A stretch of 64,000 bases of DNA from Candidatus Gastranaerophilales bacterium (GTDB taxonomy: Bacteria > Cyanobacteriota > Vampirovibrionia > Gastranaerophilales > Gastranaerophilaceae): assembly GCA_905234865.1 (NCBI GenBank), contig CAJOJE010000002.1, positions 122,716-186,715 of the forward strand, read 5' to 3'. The notes beneath the pieces are model-generated. The model was not told the origin of the DNA, did no database searches, and saw nothing but the letters and a program-made list of their open reading frames with translations. Below are positions 1 to 8,820 of this stretch, piece by piece (within the stretch, counting starts at the first letter, position 1; each line of letters opens with the position of its first letter). The position numbers were made by a program, and so were the translations under genes.

Positions 1-1141
1 CAATTCCGTATATATAATTAAAAAATACGAATAAAATACCGTAATAATGGGTATTGCAGATAACGGCGGTTAAAATTGCATAAATTATACAGTCTTTTGT
101 TTTTTCTTCTTTTAAAATTTTAAAAAGAAAATAAGTTATAAAAGGAACAAGCGCAATTTGTAAAATATAGCTCCTTACTTCATTTGAATAATAAATTAAA
201 GAAAGGTTGAAAACCGATAAAAAAGCGCCCGTATTTGCCGTTTTTAAATCAATATTTTTATATAAAACAAACCAAACGGAAAAAATTGAAAAAATTCCGA
301 TTGTAAAAGGTAAAATTCTTATTGATATGTCGGATATGCCAAAAAGCGTTATCCAAAGCCTTAAAATTATATAAAAGAAGGGCGGATTGCCGGGGTCTAA
401 AAATGTATTTAAAAAAGGTTTATCGGGGTTTGCAAATTCGACCGACCAATATTCATCCTCCCAGGGAAGATAATTAAAAAGCCCGTCATACCTTAATAAA
501 ATTCCGATAACAAAAAGAAGCGCAAAAACAACATAGCCGTTAATTTTAAATAATTTAATCCCGTCTTTTGAATTTATAAAATATATAATCGTTATGAATA
601 ATAAAATATACGGAATTACAAAACTCAAATTAAATTGAAATAAAGATAAAAGCGCTGTCGATAAAAGATGTAAATTTGTTTTAAAATTAAAAGAATTTGA
701 ATTTTGATTATATTTAACGTAATTCGGAACATCATACGTTGTATAATTTATACACTCGTTTTGGAAACATAAATTTTCCTCTCCCTTTTTAAATTCCGAA
801 AAATCATTAAAATAAAACATTTTTAAATCGTTAAAAATCACTATTCGTTTTATATTTTTTTCAAAATTTTCTTTTACGTAAACAGAAAGAGTTTTAATGT
901 TTCCGTTTAAACTTTTATTCAATAAGTCTTTATACGGGGGAATTTGAAAAAATTCGCCGTTTGCCTTTAACATAATATCATTCGGCATATTCACCCCGGC
1001 TTCAACAATAACGTTCATGGGGTTATATGCAGGAATAATATTTAAAACGGGGATATTTGACCTAAAAATTCCCGAAATTGAATTTATAAAAAATAAAAAA
1101 GTTATTACACACAAAAAAATAAATAAAGCAGTCTTTTTCAT
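1..1141 (-). CDS. Partial GT-C membrane glycosyltransferase (PMT/ArnT-like)
   Basis: The reading frame is open from the window edge to 1141, so the C-terminus is missing and about 380 residues are visible. The translation has a first membrane segment at residues 5-25, a long extracytoplasmic stretch, then several hydrophobic helices. The loop motif WEDEYW followed by NPPFFY resembles the catalytic first-loop acidic pair of the PMT_2/GT39/GT83 superfamily, which uses polyprenyl-phosphate sugars. The likely role is transfer of a sugar to a lipid or glycan on the outer face of the membrane. ATG codons lie at 1150 and 1141. I prefer 1141 because a TATAAT box overlaps the upstream ATG and would place the transcript start at 1141. 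It is divergent from the gene at 1219. Substrate cannot be told. Confidence 0.75.
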   Translation of the reverse strand, partial: MKKTALFIFLCVITFLFFINSISGIFRSNIPVLNIIPAYNPMNVIVEAGVNMPNDIMLKANGEFFQIPPYKDLLNKSLNGNIKTLSVYVKENFEKNIKRIVIFNDLKMFYFNDFSEFKKGEENLCFQNECINYTTYDVPNYVKYNQNSNSFNFKTNLHLLSTALLSLFQFNLSFVIPYILLFITIIYFINSKDGIKLFKINGYVVFALLFVIGILLRYDGLFNYLPWEDEYWSVEFANPDKPFLNTFLDPGNPPFFYIILRLWITLFGISDISIRILPFTIGIFSIFSVWFVLYKNIDLKTANTGAFLSVFNLSLIYYSNEVRSYILQIALVPFITYFLFKILKEEKTKDCIIYAILTAVICNTHYYGILFVFFNYIYGI

Positions 1142-1148
1142 AAAAAGC

Positions 1149-1177
1149 ATTATACCAAACTTAAAATCAGGGGCAAA
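1149..1177 (-). promoter_or_regulatory. Sigma70-type promoter, predicted leaderless
   Basis: Reading the minus strand there is TTTGCC, a 17-nt spacer and TATAAT, then 7 nt to the ATG at 1141. The predicted transcript start coincides with the start codon and no Shine-Dalgarno is present. Prediction from spacing only. Confidence 0.5.
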
Positions 1178-1218
1178 TTATTGATTTTTTGATAAAATAT
1201 TTTTGGAGAAAATAAAAA

Positions 1219-2454
1219 ATGAATTCAAGCGAAATTGTAAACAAAGCGGAAGAAGAATTATTTTATCAATTCAAAGAAATTGATAAAATAGCGGAATTTA
1301 ATCAAAGAAAAGTATTAGACGCATTTTATAAAAATAAAATCGGAGAAGAACATTTTTATACGGTAACAGGCTACGGGCACGACGATTTGGGCAGAGAGGC
1401 ACTCGATAAAGTTTTTGCCGATACGTTTAGAGCGGAGGCTGCAATCGTAAGACCTCATTTTGTATCGGGAACTCATACGATAGCCTGCGTTTTATTTGGA
1501 ATTTTACGCCCCAATGACCACCTTTTATCAATAACGGGAGCGCCTTACGATACTTTGGAAGAAATAATAGGCAAAAGAGAAAACGACCCTTATTTTGAAA
1601 CTTCATTAAAAGGAATGGGGGTATCTTATGATGAAGTGCCTTTGAAAGATGAATTTGAGGTTGATTTTGAAAATATAAAAAATTATATAAAACCGAATAC
1701 AAAAATGGTTGAAATTCAAAAATCAAGAGGATATTCCCTTAGAAAATCTTTATCAATCGAAGATATTAAAAAAATCGTCGACATTATAAAAGGTATAAAT
1801 CCTGAAATTATTTGTTTTGTCGATAATTGCTACGGAGAATTTACCGATACGAAAGAACCTCTCGAAGCGGGCGCCGATATTATTGCGGGAAGTTTAATCA
1901 AAAACCCCGGAGGCGGAATTGTCGAAGCGGGAGGGTATATTGCAGGAAAAGAGCGTTTAGCGGAACTTTGCGCAAGAAGACTAACTTCCCCGGGCATCGG
2001 GCGTGAAGGGGGCGCTATGTTCAACACTACAAGAATTATGCTTCAGGGGCTTTTTATGGCGCCTTCAATCGTTGCAGGGGCGCTCAAGGGCTCCGTTTTA
2101 TCTGCTAAAGTGTTTGAAAACACAGGCTTTATAACACATCCTAAATCAAACGAAAAAAGAGTAGATTTAATTCAAACAATTAAATTTAATTCGGGAACGG
2201 AGCAGGAAAAATTCTGTAAAGCTCTCCAAAGATATTCTCCCGTTGAAAGTTATTTAACTCCCATACCGGATACGGTCCCCGGATATGAATCAAAATTAAT
2301 TATGGCGGGAGGAAGTTTCATTGAAGGTTCAACAATCGAATTATCAGCCGACGGTCCCGTTCGCCCGCCTTATGCCGTTTACATGCAGGGGGGTTTAAGT
2401 TATTACCATGTTAAAATCGCCTTAATGGGTATTTTGGATGAACTTTTCAAATAG
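1219..2454 (+). CDS. Methionine gamma-lyase family PLP enzyme (aluminium resistance protein-like)
   Basis: This 411-residue protein covers the full length of the family called methionine gamma-lyase-like or aluminium resistance protein (YnbB-type, fold type I PLP enzymes). Visible landmarks are the VTGYGHDDLGR segment near residue 48, the cofactor-binding region around CFVDNCYGEF, and GSLIKNPGGG, whose lysine is the likely Schiff-base residue. The C-terminal motif PPYAVYMQGG is also typical. It should act in the cytosol on a sulfur amino acid or related substrate, but the true substrate of this family is poorly established. A GGAG Shine-Dalgarno lies 11 nt before the ATG. The histidine kinase gene follows after 25 nt but has its own -10 box. 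Confidence 0.88.
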   Translation: MNSSEIVNKAEEELFYQFKEIDKIAEFNQRKVLDAFYKNKIGEEHFYTVTGYGHDDLGREALDKVFADTFRAEAAIVRPHFVSGTHTIACVLFGILRPNDHLLSITGAPYDTLEEIIGKRENDPYFETSLKGMGVSYDEVPLKDEFEVDFENIKNYIKPNTKMVEIQKSRGYSLRKSLSIEDIKKIVDIIKGINPEIICFVDNCYGEFTDTKEPLEAGADIIAGSLIKNPGGGIVEAGGYIAGKERLAELCARRLTSPGIGREGGAMFNTTRIMLQGLFMAPSIVAGALKGSVLSAKVFENTGFITHPKSNEKRVDLIQTIKFNSGTEQEKFCKALQRYSPVESYLTPIPDTVPGYESKLIMAGGSFIEGSTIELSADGPVRPPYAVYMQGGLSYYHVKIALMGILDELFK

Positions 2455-2479
2455 AGAAATGGTATAATATTTTTGAAAA

Positions 2480-4279
2480 ATGATTTTGAATTTTAAATTA
2501 TCAACACAAAATAAGTTAATTGTCGCAGGGTTAATTATATCAACCGTAATAATTATGCTTGTAAGTTATTTTGCAATTGACGGAATAAGAGAAAAGTTAT
2601 ATGAAAATTATGCAAACTCCGCTCAATCAATCGGCAAAACTCTTGCGATACAAAGTTTGGAAATTACGAAAAATACAAAAAAAGAGTTAATTAAAGATTC
2701 TTTTCGCCGTCATACAAAACTTGTTTTAGACGGAAATTCCGACATTTCCTTTATTTCTCATAAAGATAAAGACGGAAACATTATTTATTCAAGCGAAGAA
2801 GATTATAAAGAAAGAAAAGAAGATACAAAAACTTCTTTTATAGAACCCGTTATGAATGAAAAAGGAGAAATAACGGGGTACGTTCAAATAGGACTTAACG
2901 CTAATCTTGCAAAATCAATATCGGATACCACAAAACGTTCCATGATAATAGTTTTTGCTCTCATGTGGCTGATTTACACCTGCGTTATCGTTTTAAACAC
3001 CATTCTTATAAGGCGGGAATTAAGAATACTTCAAGAGGGCGTAAAAGAGATTACGAGCGGAAAATTCGGAACAATTCTTGAAAATAAACTTGCTTCGGGT
3101 GAAGTTAAAGAACTTTTCAACGCTTTTAACGATATGTCCCAAAGGCTCCATATTTACGAAGAACAAAATATTGACCAATTAACTTTTGAAAGAAATAAAT
3201 TCGAATCGGTTTTAATGGGAATTGCAAACGGAGTTGTGGTTTGCGATTCGGAAGATAAAACCGTTCTTGTAAACCCTTCTGCGCAAAAACTTTTAAATAA
3301 GCAAATTTTAAACACTTCAATTTTAGATTTTTCGGATGCCAAAGGATTGAAATGTTTTAAATCGGGAATAGAAAAATTCAAACAAACCCCGATGAACGAA
3401 CTTGAAAATAAGCCTCTTTCTTTTACGGTTAAAGTAGATAACAAAGTAATTAAAACAATAATTTCCCCTATGTATTCAAACGTTCATGATTATTTAGGGT
3501 ATATTATAATCCTTATCGACATAACAAAAGAAGCGGAAGTCGACAAATTAAAAAGTGATTTTATATCAAACGTTTCTCACGAATTAAGAACACCCGTTAC
3601 TATTTTAAGAAGTTACGCAGATACTTTATATAACTACGGCGACGATTTAAAATTTGAAGAACAAAAAGAATTTATCGGCATTATTAACGATGAAGTCATT
3701 CGCTTAAATAAAATGGTAAACGATATCCTTGATTTTTCAAAAATAGAAGCAAACACAAAAGTCGAAAAACAAATTGCGGATATCAGCCAAACAATCGAAA
3801 GAACTCTTGTGGGGCTTAAAGTTTTGGCGGATGAAAAAAATATGACCATTTATTTTACAAAACAAAGTGACCTGCCTGATATTCCGTATAACGAAGAATC
3901 AATCGAAAGAGTTATTAATAACTTGGTTGTAAATGCTATCAAATATTCTCCCGACAATTCCAAAATAGAAATTATGGTAGGGCTTACGGAGGATAACGAT
4001 TATATTAAAGTAAGCGTTAAAGATGAAGGAATAGGCATAGCGGAGGATGTTTTAGACAGAGTTTTTGACAGATTTTTCAGAACGGAAAACACAACCCATA
4101 CAATAAAAGGAACGGGCTTGGGGCTTCATCTTGTTAAAAAAGCAATTGAAAATCAACATGACGGAAAAGTTTTTGTTGAATCAAAATTAAACAAAGGTTC
4201 AACATTCAGTTTTATTCTTCCCGTCAGCGAAGAAGTTATATTAAAACAAAACCTAAAGCCCAAAAAGGTTAATGTTTAA
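2480..4279 (+). CDS. PAS-domain sensor histidine kinase
   Basis: A 599-residue membrane sensor kinase. It has TM1 at about residues 13-33, an extracytoplasmic sensor region to about 150, TM2 at 155-177, a HAMP linker, a PAS domain at about 240-350, and the HisKA box FISNVSHELRTP with the phospho-accepting histidine at about residue 367. The HATPase domain follows with an N box (NLVVNAIKYSP), G1 (DEGIGI), the F box (VFDRFFRTE) and G2 (GTGLGLHL). All catalytic boxes are intact. No response regulator is adjacent, so it is an orphan kinase with unknown partner, although the layout resembles PhoR/WalK kinases. TATAAT at 2463-2468 gives a leader of only about 4 nt. A terminator follows at 4390. Confidence 0.93.
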   Translation: MILNFKLSTQNKLIVAGLIISTVIIMLVSYFAIDGIREKLYENYANSAQSIGKTLAIQSLEITKNTKKELIKDSFRRHTKLVLDGNSDISFISHKDKDGNIIYSSEEDYKERKEDTKTSFIEPVMNEKGEITGYVQIGLNANLAKSISDTTKRSMIIVFALMWLIYTCVIVLNTILIRRELRILQEGVKEITSGKFGTILENKLASGEVKELFNAFNDMSQRLHIYEEQNIDQLTFERNKFESVLMGIANGVVVCDSEDKTVLVNPSAQKLLNKQILNTSILDFSDAKGLKCFKSGIEKFKQTPMNELENKPLSFTVKVDNKVIKTIISPMYSNVHDYLGYIIILIDITKEAEVDKLKSDFISNVSHELRTPVTILRSYADTLYNYGDDLKFEEQKEFIGIINDEVIRLNKMVNDILDFSKIEANTKVEKQIADISQTIERTLVGLKVLADEKNMTIYFTKQSDLPDIPYNEESIERVINNLVVNAIKYSPDNSKIEIMVGLTEDNDYIKVSVKDEGIGIAEDVLDRVFDRFFRTENTTHTIKGTGLGLHLVKKAIENQHDGKVFVESKLNKGSTFSFILPVSEEVILKQNLKPKKVNV

Positions 4280-4389
4280 AATATTGTAAATTTTATTTTA
4301 TTTTTTATACCTTATGGTTGCGAAAAACATTTTATGTGCGACAATGTTGTTGTTAAAAAAGTATTGAAAAAGATTTTTAATGGGGAAAT

Positions 4390-4418
4390 GGGGGTTTTTG
4401 ATAAACTCCCTTTTTTTT
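4390..4418 (+). terminator. Rho-independent terminator after the histidine kinase
   Basis: An 8-bp stem (4390-4397 with 4403-4410, one G.T pair) with a 5-nt loop is followed by eight T. It lies 110 nt after the kinase stop codon. Confidence 0.7.
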
Positions 4419-4838
4419 ATTCATACGAAAATACTTCCGCAAAATTACGGATATTTATTTCCATTCCTTTAAATTAATTTTTTCACATGTAAATATAAAA
4501 TCTAAAATGAGTAAATATACAAAGGAATTAATTCTGTTTGTTATTTTATTTTGAATAAAAAAAAACAGGCTTGAAAAAAGCCTGTTTGGAATTCTTGTTA
4601 CGTAATTCCTCGTGTGTGAAGTGAAGGTTAGTGTGTTGTTGGTTAGATATTTTTCTTATGAAATAAGTTTTAAGTTCGGTTTCATATATATAAAGTTTAT
4701 ATACTTTATATAATTGCATTATTTAATATTTTTGTTACATTTCTTAAAATTAAATTTATTATTATCCTTGTGTCCGATTAAAAAAAGCATATTAAATTTT
4801 ATTATTTTTTTCGTATCAATATAAAGAAAGGATTATAT
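4419..4838. other. 420-nt intergenic region with a dyad and a minus-strand-type terminator
   Basis: No convincing protein gene is present; the only plus-strand ATG frame near 4507 encodes 15 residues. Two structured elements are visible. A 10-bp inverted repeat (4687-4696 with 4703-4712) lies in very AT-rich DNA and could be an operator or part of a promoter. A strong hairpin at 4563-4587 carries its T-run only on the minus strand, although no minus-strand gene precedes it. A Shine-Dalgarno AAAGGA precedes the gene at 4839. Confidence 0.5.
4556..4587 (-). terminator. Hairpin plus T-run oriented for a minus-strand transcript
   Basis: A 10-bp perfect stem (4563-4572 with 4578-4587) is followed on the minus strand by a run of at least seven T (plus-strand A at 4556-4562). 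On the plus strand it has no T-run. It would end a short minus-strand RNA starting somewhere right of 4600, since no coding gene lies there. Confidence 0.5.
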
Positions 4839-6167
4839 ATGAGCTTTAACCCCTTAAAAGAAAAGGGATTACCTTTAGAAAAACAATTAAGAAACTGGCA
4901 CCAAATTGCGGCAAGACCTTATAAAAAACAATTAGCAGATGCCTACACAAGAGTGCGCCAAATTTTCTTAAACGGAATAGAAGTTGAAGCTTGGGGCTTT
5001 AAACATCAATTGAACAGATATTTATCAAATATTGACGGAAAAGACAGAGAATTAATTTCAAGAATGGGGCGAATTGAAAACCAACAGCAAATGACCTGTA
5101 ATTGGCTTTGCCCTTCTAATCAATCCGTTTTGGAAACAACTTTAGGATACGAACAGGTTGCGGTTGATTTAACCGCATATTTAGCGCAGGTTGAACCGGA
5201 CAATTATGTTAAAGAAACGTTTGATTTCGGGCTTTTGGAAGATTTTGACCATCTTTACCGTTACGCACAATTTGCATATACAAAAGAAAACGTTAAACCG
5301 GATGATATCGTTCAAAATAAAACGGATGTTATTTTAGGGCGAACAACTCAATTTCACCATAATTGCAACGCTCTAAGACTCAGAAAACCTTATGACAAGA
5401 ATAAAACATGCCCGAGAACAAAAGTAAATATTCTGACTTTGTTATCTGCCGAACAACAAACCCACAATTTTTATGCAGAACATGGTTTTATGTACGGCGA
5501 CCAAATTTTAAGGGAAACTTACGCAGAAATTAAAGACGTTGAAGAAGAACATGTTACCATGTACGAGTCATTAATTGCCCCGGATGAAACAATGTTTGAA
5601 AAATTACTTTTGCATGAATTTTGCGAAGTTTGTAATTATTATTCCTGCTATCAGGATGAAGAATGCAATGATATTAAAAAATATTGGGAAATTTTCCTTG
5701 AAATTGAACTTGAACATTTAAAAATTGCGGCAGATTTATTTAAAAAATATGAAAAACGTGACCCGTATGAAATTATCGGAGAAGAAACGTTTATTACTTC
5801 TCGTTTTGAAAGCCAAAAATCTTATGTGCAAAAAGTTTTGAATAAAGAGGTTAATAAAAGACTTAAAGAAAACGGGGAATTTTATTATTCACTCGATGAA
5901 ATACCGAACGATTGGGCAAGCTATGAAGTTCAAACAAAAACTTCAGAAGTATCCTCTCCGAGCGAAAATGCCGTTCGTATCGCATTTTTACAAAACGGTA
6001 TTGACGTAACCTCAATTGATAAAAATTTGAAAAATCTTGAATTCGAACTTCTTGAAAAAGGCATGCAAAAACAAGGTGCTGCTTGCAATACGGTTCAAAA
6101 AGAAGAATATTTAACCGCAATGAAAAAATTTGAAGAAAAGAAAGAATTGAAATCTAAAAAAATATAA
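4839..6167 (+). CDS. Ferritin-like di-iron domain protein, unrecognised family
   Basis: The 442-residue protein is not a family I can name. Its first 300 residues are helical and rich in acid/histidine pairs spaced as in four-helix di-iron proteins: LETTLGYEQ near 98-106, EDFDH at 134-138, SAEQQTHNFYAEHG near 203-216, VEEEHVTMYE near 234-243, and EIELEHLKIAADLF near 288-301. The recurring E-x-x-H-type pattern suggests a ferritin or rubrerythrin-like metal site. A cysteine-rich patch (CEVCNYYSC, residues 262-270) lies between two of the helices. The last 140 residues are charged and lack these motifs. It has an AAAGGA Shine-Dalgarno, a long upstream region, and a shared terminator with the convergent gene. 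A role in iron handling or oxidative stress is inference. Confidence 0.6.
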   Translation: MSFNPLKEKGLPLEKQLRNWHQIAARPYKKQLADAYTRVRQIFLNGIEVEAWGFKHQLNRYLSNIDGKDRELISRMGRIENQQQMTCNWLCPSNQSVLETTLGYEQVAVDLTAYLAQVEPDNYVKETFDFGLLEDFDHLYRYAQFAYTKENVKPDDIVQNKTDVILGRTTQFHHNCNALRLRKPYDKNKTCPRTKVNILTLLSAEQQTHNFYAEHGFMYGDQILRETYAEIKDVEEEHVTMYESLIAPDETMFEKLLLHEFCEVCNYYSCYQDEECNDIKKYWEIFLEIELEHLKIAADLFKKYEKRDPYEIIGEETFITSRFESQKSYVQKVLNKEVNKRLKENGEFYYSLDEIPNDWASYEVQTKTSEVSSPSENAVRIAFLQNGIDVTSIDKNLKNLEFELLEKGMQKQGAACNTVQKEEYLTAMKKFEEKKELKSKKI

Positions 6168-6180
6168 ATATTTCAAATAA

Positions 6181-6215
6181 AATAATTCCCCCAAAAAATC
6201 GGGGGAATTATTTTT
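6181..6215. terminator. Bidirectional terminator between convergent genes
   Basis: A 12-bp perfect stem (6181-6192 with 6201-6212) with a GC-rich core and an A-rich loop, flanked by T on one side and A on the other. It serves the plus-strand gene ending at 6167 and the minus-strand gene ending at 6223. Confidence 0.85.
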
Positions 6216-6222
6216 AAAATTA

Positions 6223-7473
6223 TTATTTGTTATTATCCGCTTTCGGCGCTTCTTGTTTTGCTTTTCCTTTGTAATACGGAGATTTTTGCCACCTGTCTTG
6301 AATATAGTCCATGCCGGGTTCAACCGTCTTTTTGATAATATATTTTTCGACAAAAAGGTCAATCGGTTTTATAAGAAGTCCTAAAGCAACAAAACCACCT
6401 ACGGTTTTCATCAATTTATTCTTGAATATTTGCGCATTATGCTGGTCAACCAAAATACTCTTTGTTGCTTTCTCCATATAATTTGAAGGGTCGGTATTTT
6501 TAAAGTCAACTTTCAGGGTTTGGAATTTCTTAAATAATTTATCGCTCATTCCTTCGGGCTTTTTATCCTGCATTAGGGTTCTTCCCATTTCCATCATCTT
6601 TTCCGCTTGATTTGAAGCGTATTCACCCAATTTTTCCCTGTTTGCTTTTGCTATATTATCAGGGTCATTAAAAGGATTTATAAATGAGAGAACTTTTTTA
6701 AATATGTTTTGTCCGTCATATTTATTTTTTGCATTCTGTGCAGCATTTAAAACAGAATCGGACAATTCTTTTTTACATGCGGCTACATCACCCGAAAAAT
6801 CACCCATATCGTGAGTTTGGAAGTATGCCAAAGAATGTTCCAAAACATTTTCTTTTGCAAGAGCGCTCAAGCCCTCATCAGAATATCTTGTCAATGAAGA
6901 AACTATTCTTTGTCCTGCTTTAACGGCACCTGTCGGCATAACAACGCTTGCGCAGGTTTGGAAGATTGCTTCTTGTGCACCACGCTCTACGCTCGGATTA
7001 TATTTTTCACCGTCATTTTTATATTTATCGTAGGTATCAGCACCTATATATAAAAGAGCGGGTATCCATAAGAGCGTTCCTGCCGTAGGAGCAATGCCCG
7101 ATATTGCGGCACCGACTTCGTTTGTATAAGCTAAGCCCCTTACGGGCCATTTCATAAGAGGGTCTACATATTTACCTTCTTTTTTAATTTCGGTATCAAT
7201 AGGCGCTTTTAAAGCGTCGCTTTTAGAATCGTTTTCGTTTTTAATTGATATTTCAATTTTTTGAACAGGGGGTTTCGGGTCATAAACAGAAACTTTATCT
7301 TTACCGTAAATCGGCTGCATATCAGATTTAAGCTCGATTGTTACTTTCGGTTCCTGAGTTTTTTGAGCATCTTTCAGTTCTTTCGGCTGTTTTTGAACTT
7401 CACTGTTTTGTTTTTGAGGAGTAAACCCCGCCTGCGAGGCAATTCTCGCTTGAAATCCTGTTAATGTTTCCAT
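6223..7473 (-). CDS. Hypothetical membrane-associated protein, 416 aa
   Basis: No recognised family. Residues 1-95 are polar, K/Q/E/P-rich and probably disordered. A hydrophobic segment lies near residues 115-145 (AAISGIAPTAGTLLWIPALL) and another near 365-385 (VGGFVALGLLIKPIDLF). The central part is amphipathic helical, and the tail is lysine-rich. There is no signal peptide, so membrane association is by the internal segments. The second segment continues into KPIDLFVEKYIIKK, which resembles KPLKWVVNKIFGK in the 762-residue protein at 56830, suggesting a shared domain. It lies 90 nt downstream of the htpX-like gene on the same strand and ends at the bidirectional terminator. Function unknown. 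Confidence 0.65.
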   Translation of the reverse strand: METLTGFQARIASQAGFTPQKQNSEVQKQPKELKDAQKTQEPKVTIELKSDMQPIYGKDKVSVYDPKPPVQKIEISIKNENDSKSDALKAPIDTEIKKEGKYVDPLMKWPVRGLAYTNEVGAAISGIAPTAGTLLWIPALLYIGADTYDKYKNDGEKYNPSVERGAQEAIFQTCASVVMPTGAVKAGQRIVSSLTRYSDEGLSALAKENVLEHSLAYFQTHDMGDFSGDVAACKKELSDSVLNAAQNAKNKYDGQNIFKKVLSFINPFNDPDNIAKANREKLGEYASNQAEKMMEMGRTLMQDKKPEGMSDKLFKKFQTLKVDFKNTDPSNYMEKATKSILVDQHNAQIFKNKLMKTVGGFVALGLLIKPIDLFVEKYIIKKTVEPGMDYIQDRWQKSPYYKGKAKQEAPKADNNK

Positions 7474-7563
7474 ATAGCACTTCTCTTCTCACACAACTGT
7501 TAAAAACATGTAAATTCCATAAATTGCTATCCTTAAAAGAAAATTAACAATTTAGTTACATAT

Positions 7564-8820
7564 TTAATTTATATCATAAACTTTACCGCAATGAGGGCAT
7601 GGGATTTTTGAACCTTTGTATGATTTCGGAACTTTTAATTTTGTTTTACAAGGGCATTCAATAAAAATATACTCTGCTAAATGCCACATTAAATCTTCGA
7701 CCTGACGATGTTGTTCTATATTTTGCTTAATTTTTTCTTTCGGTTGAACATTAGTATCTTGAGTATTGTTTAAAGATTGAACGACGGGAATCATTGCAGG
7801 AGTCGAGTTTATTATTTCTTTGCACAGATTTTTTGAAAATAAACTTCCCTTTTTTGTTACCCTTGTATACGTTTTATTGTATGAATCAAAACTAACGTTT
7901 CCGATACCTGCAATTTCCGTTAATATTTTTATTCTGTTTGACGTTGAAGGATGAGTAGAAAAAAGCCCGTCCCTTTCTGAAGCAAGTTTCATAGGAACAA
8001 TTAAAGAGGCTTCAACAAACGGGGTTAGGGAATTTTCTTCTTCTTTATAATTATAATTTTTAACATTTGATGAGATTTTTTCTAAAGCACAGGCAAGAGC
8101 CAAAGGATATCTTGTGAATTGAGCAGCGCAAGCGTCAGCCAAATATTCCCTTTTTCGTGAAATGCAGAAAAAAAGCATTCTTGATAAAATCGGCGCAAGT
8201 ATTGCAAATAAAAGCATTACAAGGAGTATAATACCGTCGTTTTTCCCGTTTGAACTTCTTGAAGATCTTCTTGAACCCGACCTTAAAAACATATAAGAAA
8301 CCATACATATAATTGTTACAATCGTACTTGCATAAAGCAAATAAGAAGAATCACGATTAACGATGTGCGCCATTTCATGTGCAATAACGCCTTGAAGTTC
8401 ATCTCTTGTTAATACTTCCAATAAACCCTTTGTTACGACGATTGAAGCATGGTTTTCATCCTGAGCACATGCAAAAGCATTCATCATATCGGAATCCAGA
8501 ATATAAACGTCGGGGGTTTTTGAAAGTCCCGAAGCAATTTGCATTTCGTTTACAATATTTAAAAGTTGTTTTCCGTATTGATTACCTTCGCATTTATATA
8601 AATTTCCGCCGTCAAAACTTGAAAGAGCTATACTTCTTGCTTGAATAAGCATAACAAAAAGCATAATGACAAAAACGGCGTCGACAACCACAATGCCTTC
8701 AATAAGCTCCGTCCCGAACAAATAAAACCCTAAAGCCGTTCCGAACGATAAAAACAATATAAAAAGCAGAAAAACCGTAAAAACGGTCTTTCTTTTATTT
8801 AATTCAATATATTTCCACAT
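7564..8820 (-). CDS. htpX: M48 family zinc metalloprotease, HtpX-like, with C-terminal zinc ribbon
   Basis: A 418-residue membrane protease. Two N-terminal membrane segments (about 15-35 and 42-60) precede the M48 domain with the zinc motif HEMAH at residues 148-152; two more hydrophobic segments follow, and KREYLADACAAQ supplies the third ligand glutamate. The last 30 residues form a CPCK...CPHCG four-cysteine ribbon not found in E. coli HtpX, so it may bind an extra zinc. HtpX proteases degrade misfolded membrane proteins. The start codon overlaps the lemA stop, and LemA-HtpX pairs are common in bacteria. Symbol by homology; substrate unknown. Confidence 0.88.
   Translation of the reverse strand: MWKYIELNKRKTVFTVFLLFILFLSFGTALGFYLFGTELIEGIVVVDAVFVIMLFVMLIQARSIALSSFDGGNLYKCEGNQYGKQLLNIVNEMQIASGLSKTPDVYILDSDMMNAFACAQDENHASIVVTKGLLEVLTRDELQGVIAHEMAHIVNRDSSYLLYASTIVTIICMVSYMFLRSGSRRSSRSSNGKNDGIILLVMLLFAILAPILSRMLFFCISRKREYLADACAAQFTRYPLALACALEKISSNVKNYNYKEEENSLTPFVEASLIVPMKLASERDGLFSTHPSTSNRIKILTEIAGIGNVSFDSYNKTYTRVTKKGSLFSKNLCKEIINSTPAMIPVVQSLNNTQDTNVQPKEKIKQNIEQHRQVEDLMWHLAEYIFIECPCKTKLKVPKSYKGSKIPCPHCGKVYDIN

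Noticed and set aside
4507..4554. 15-codon plus-strand ORF in the 4.4-4.8 kb gap
   Set aside because: Very short, no Shine-Dalgarno and no support beyond an ATG.
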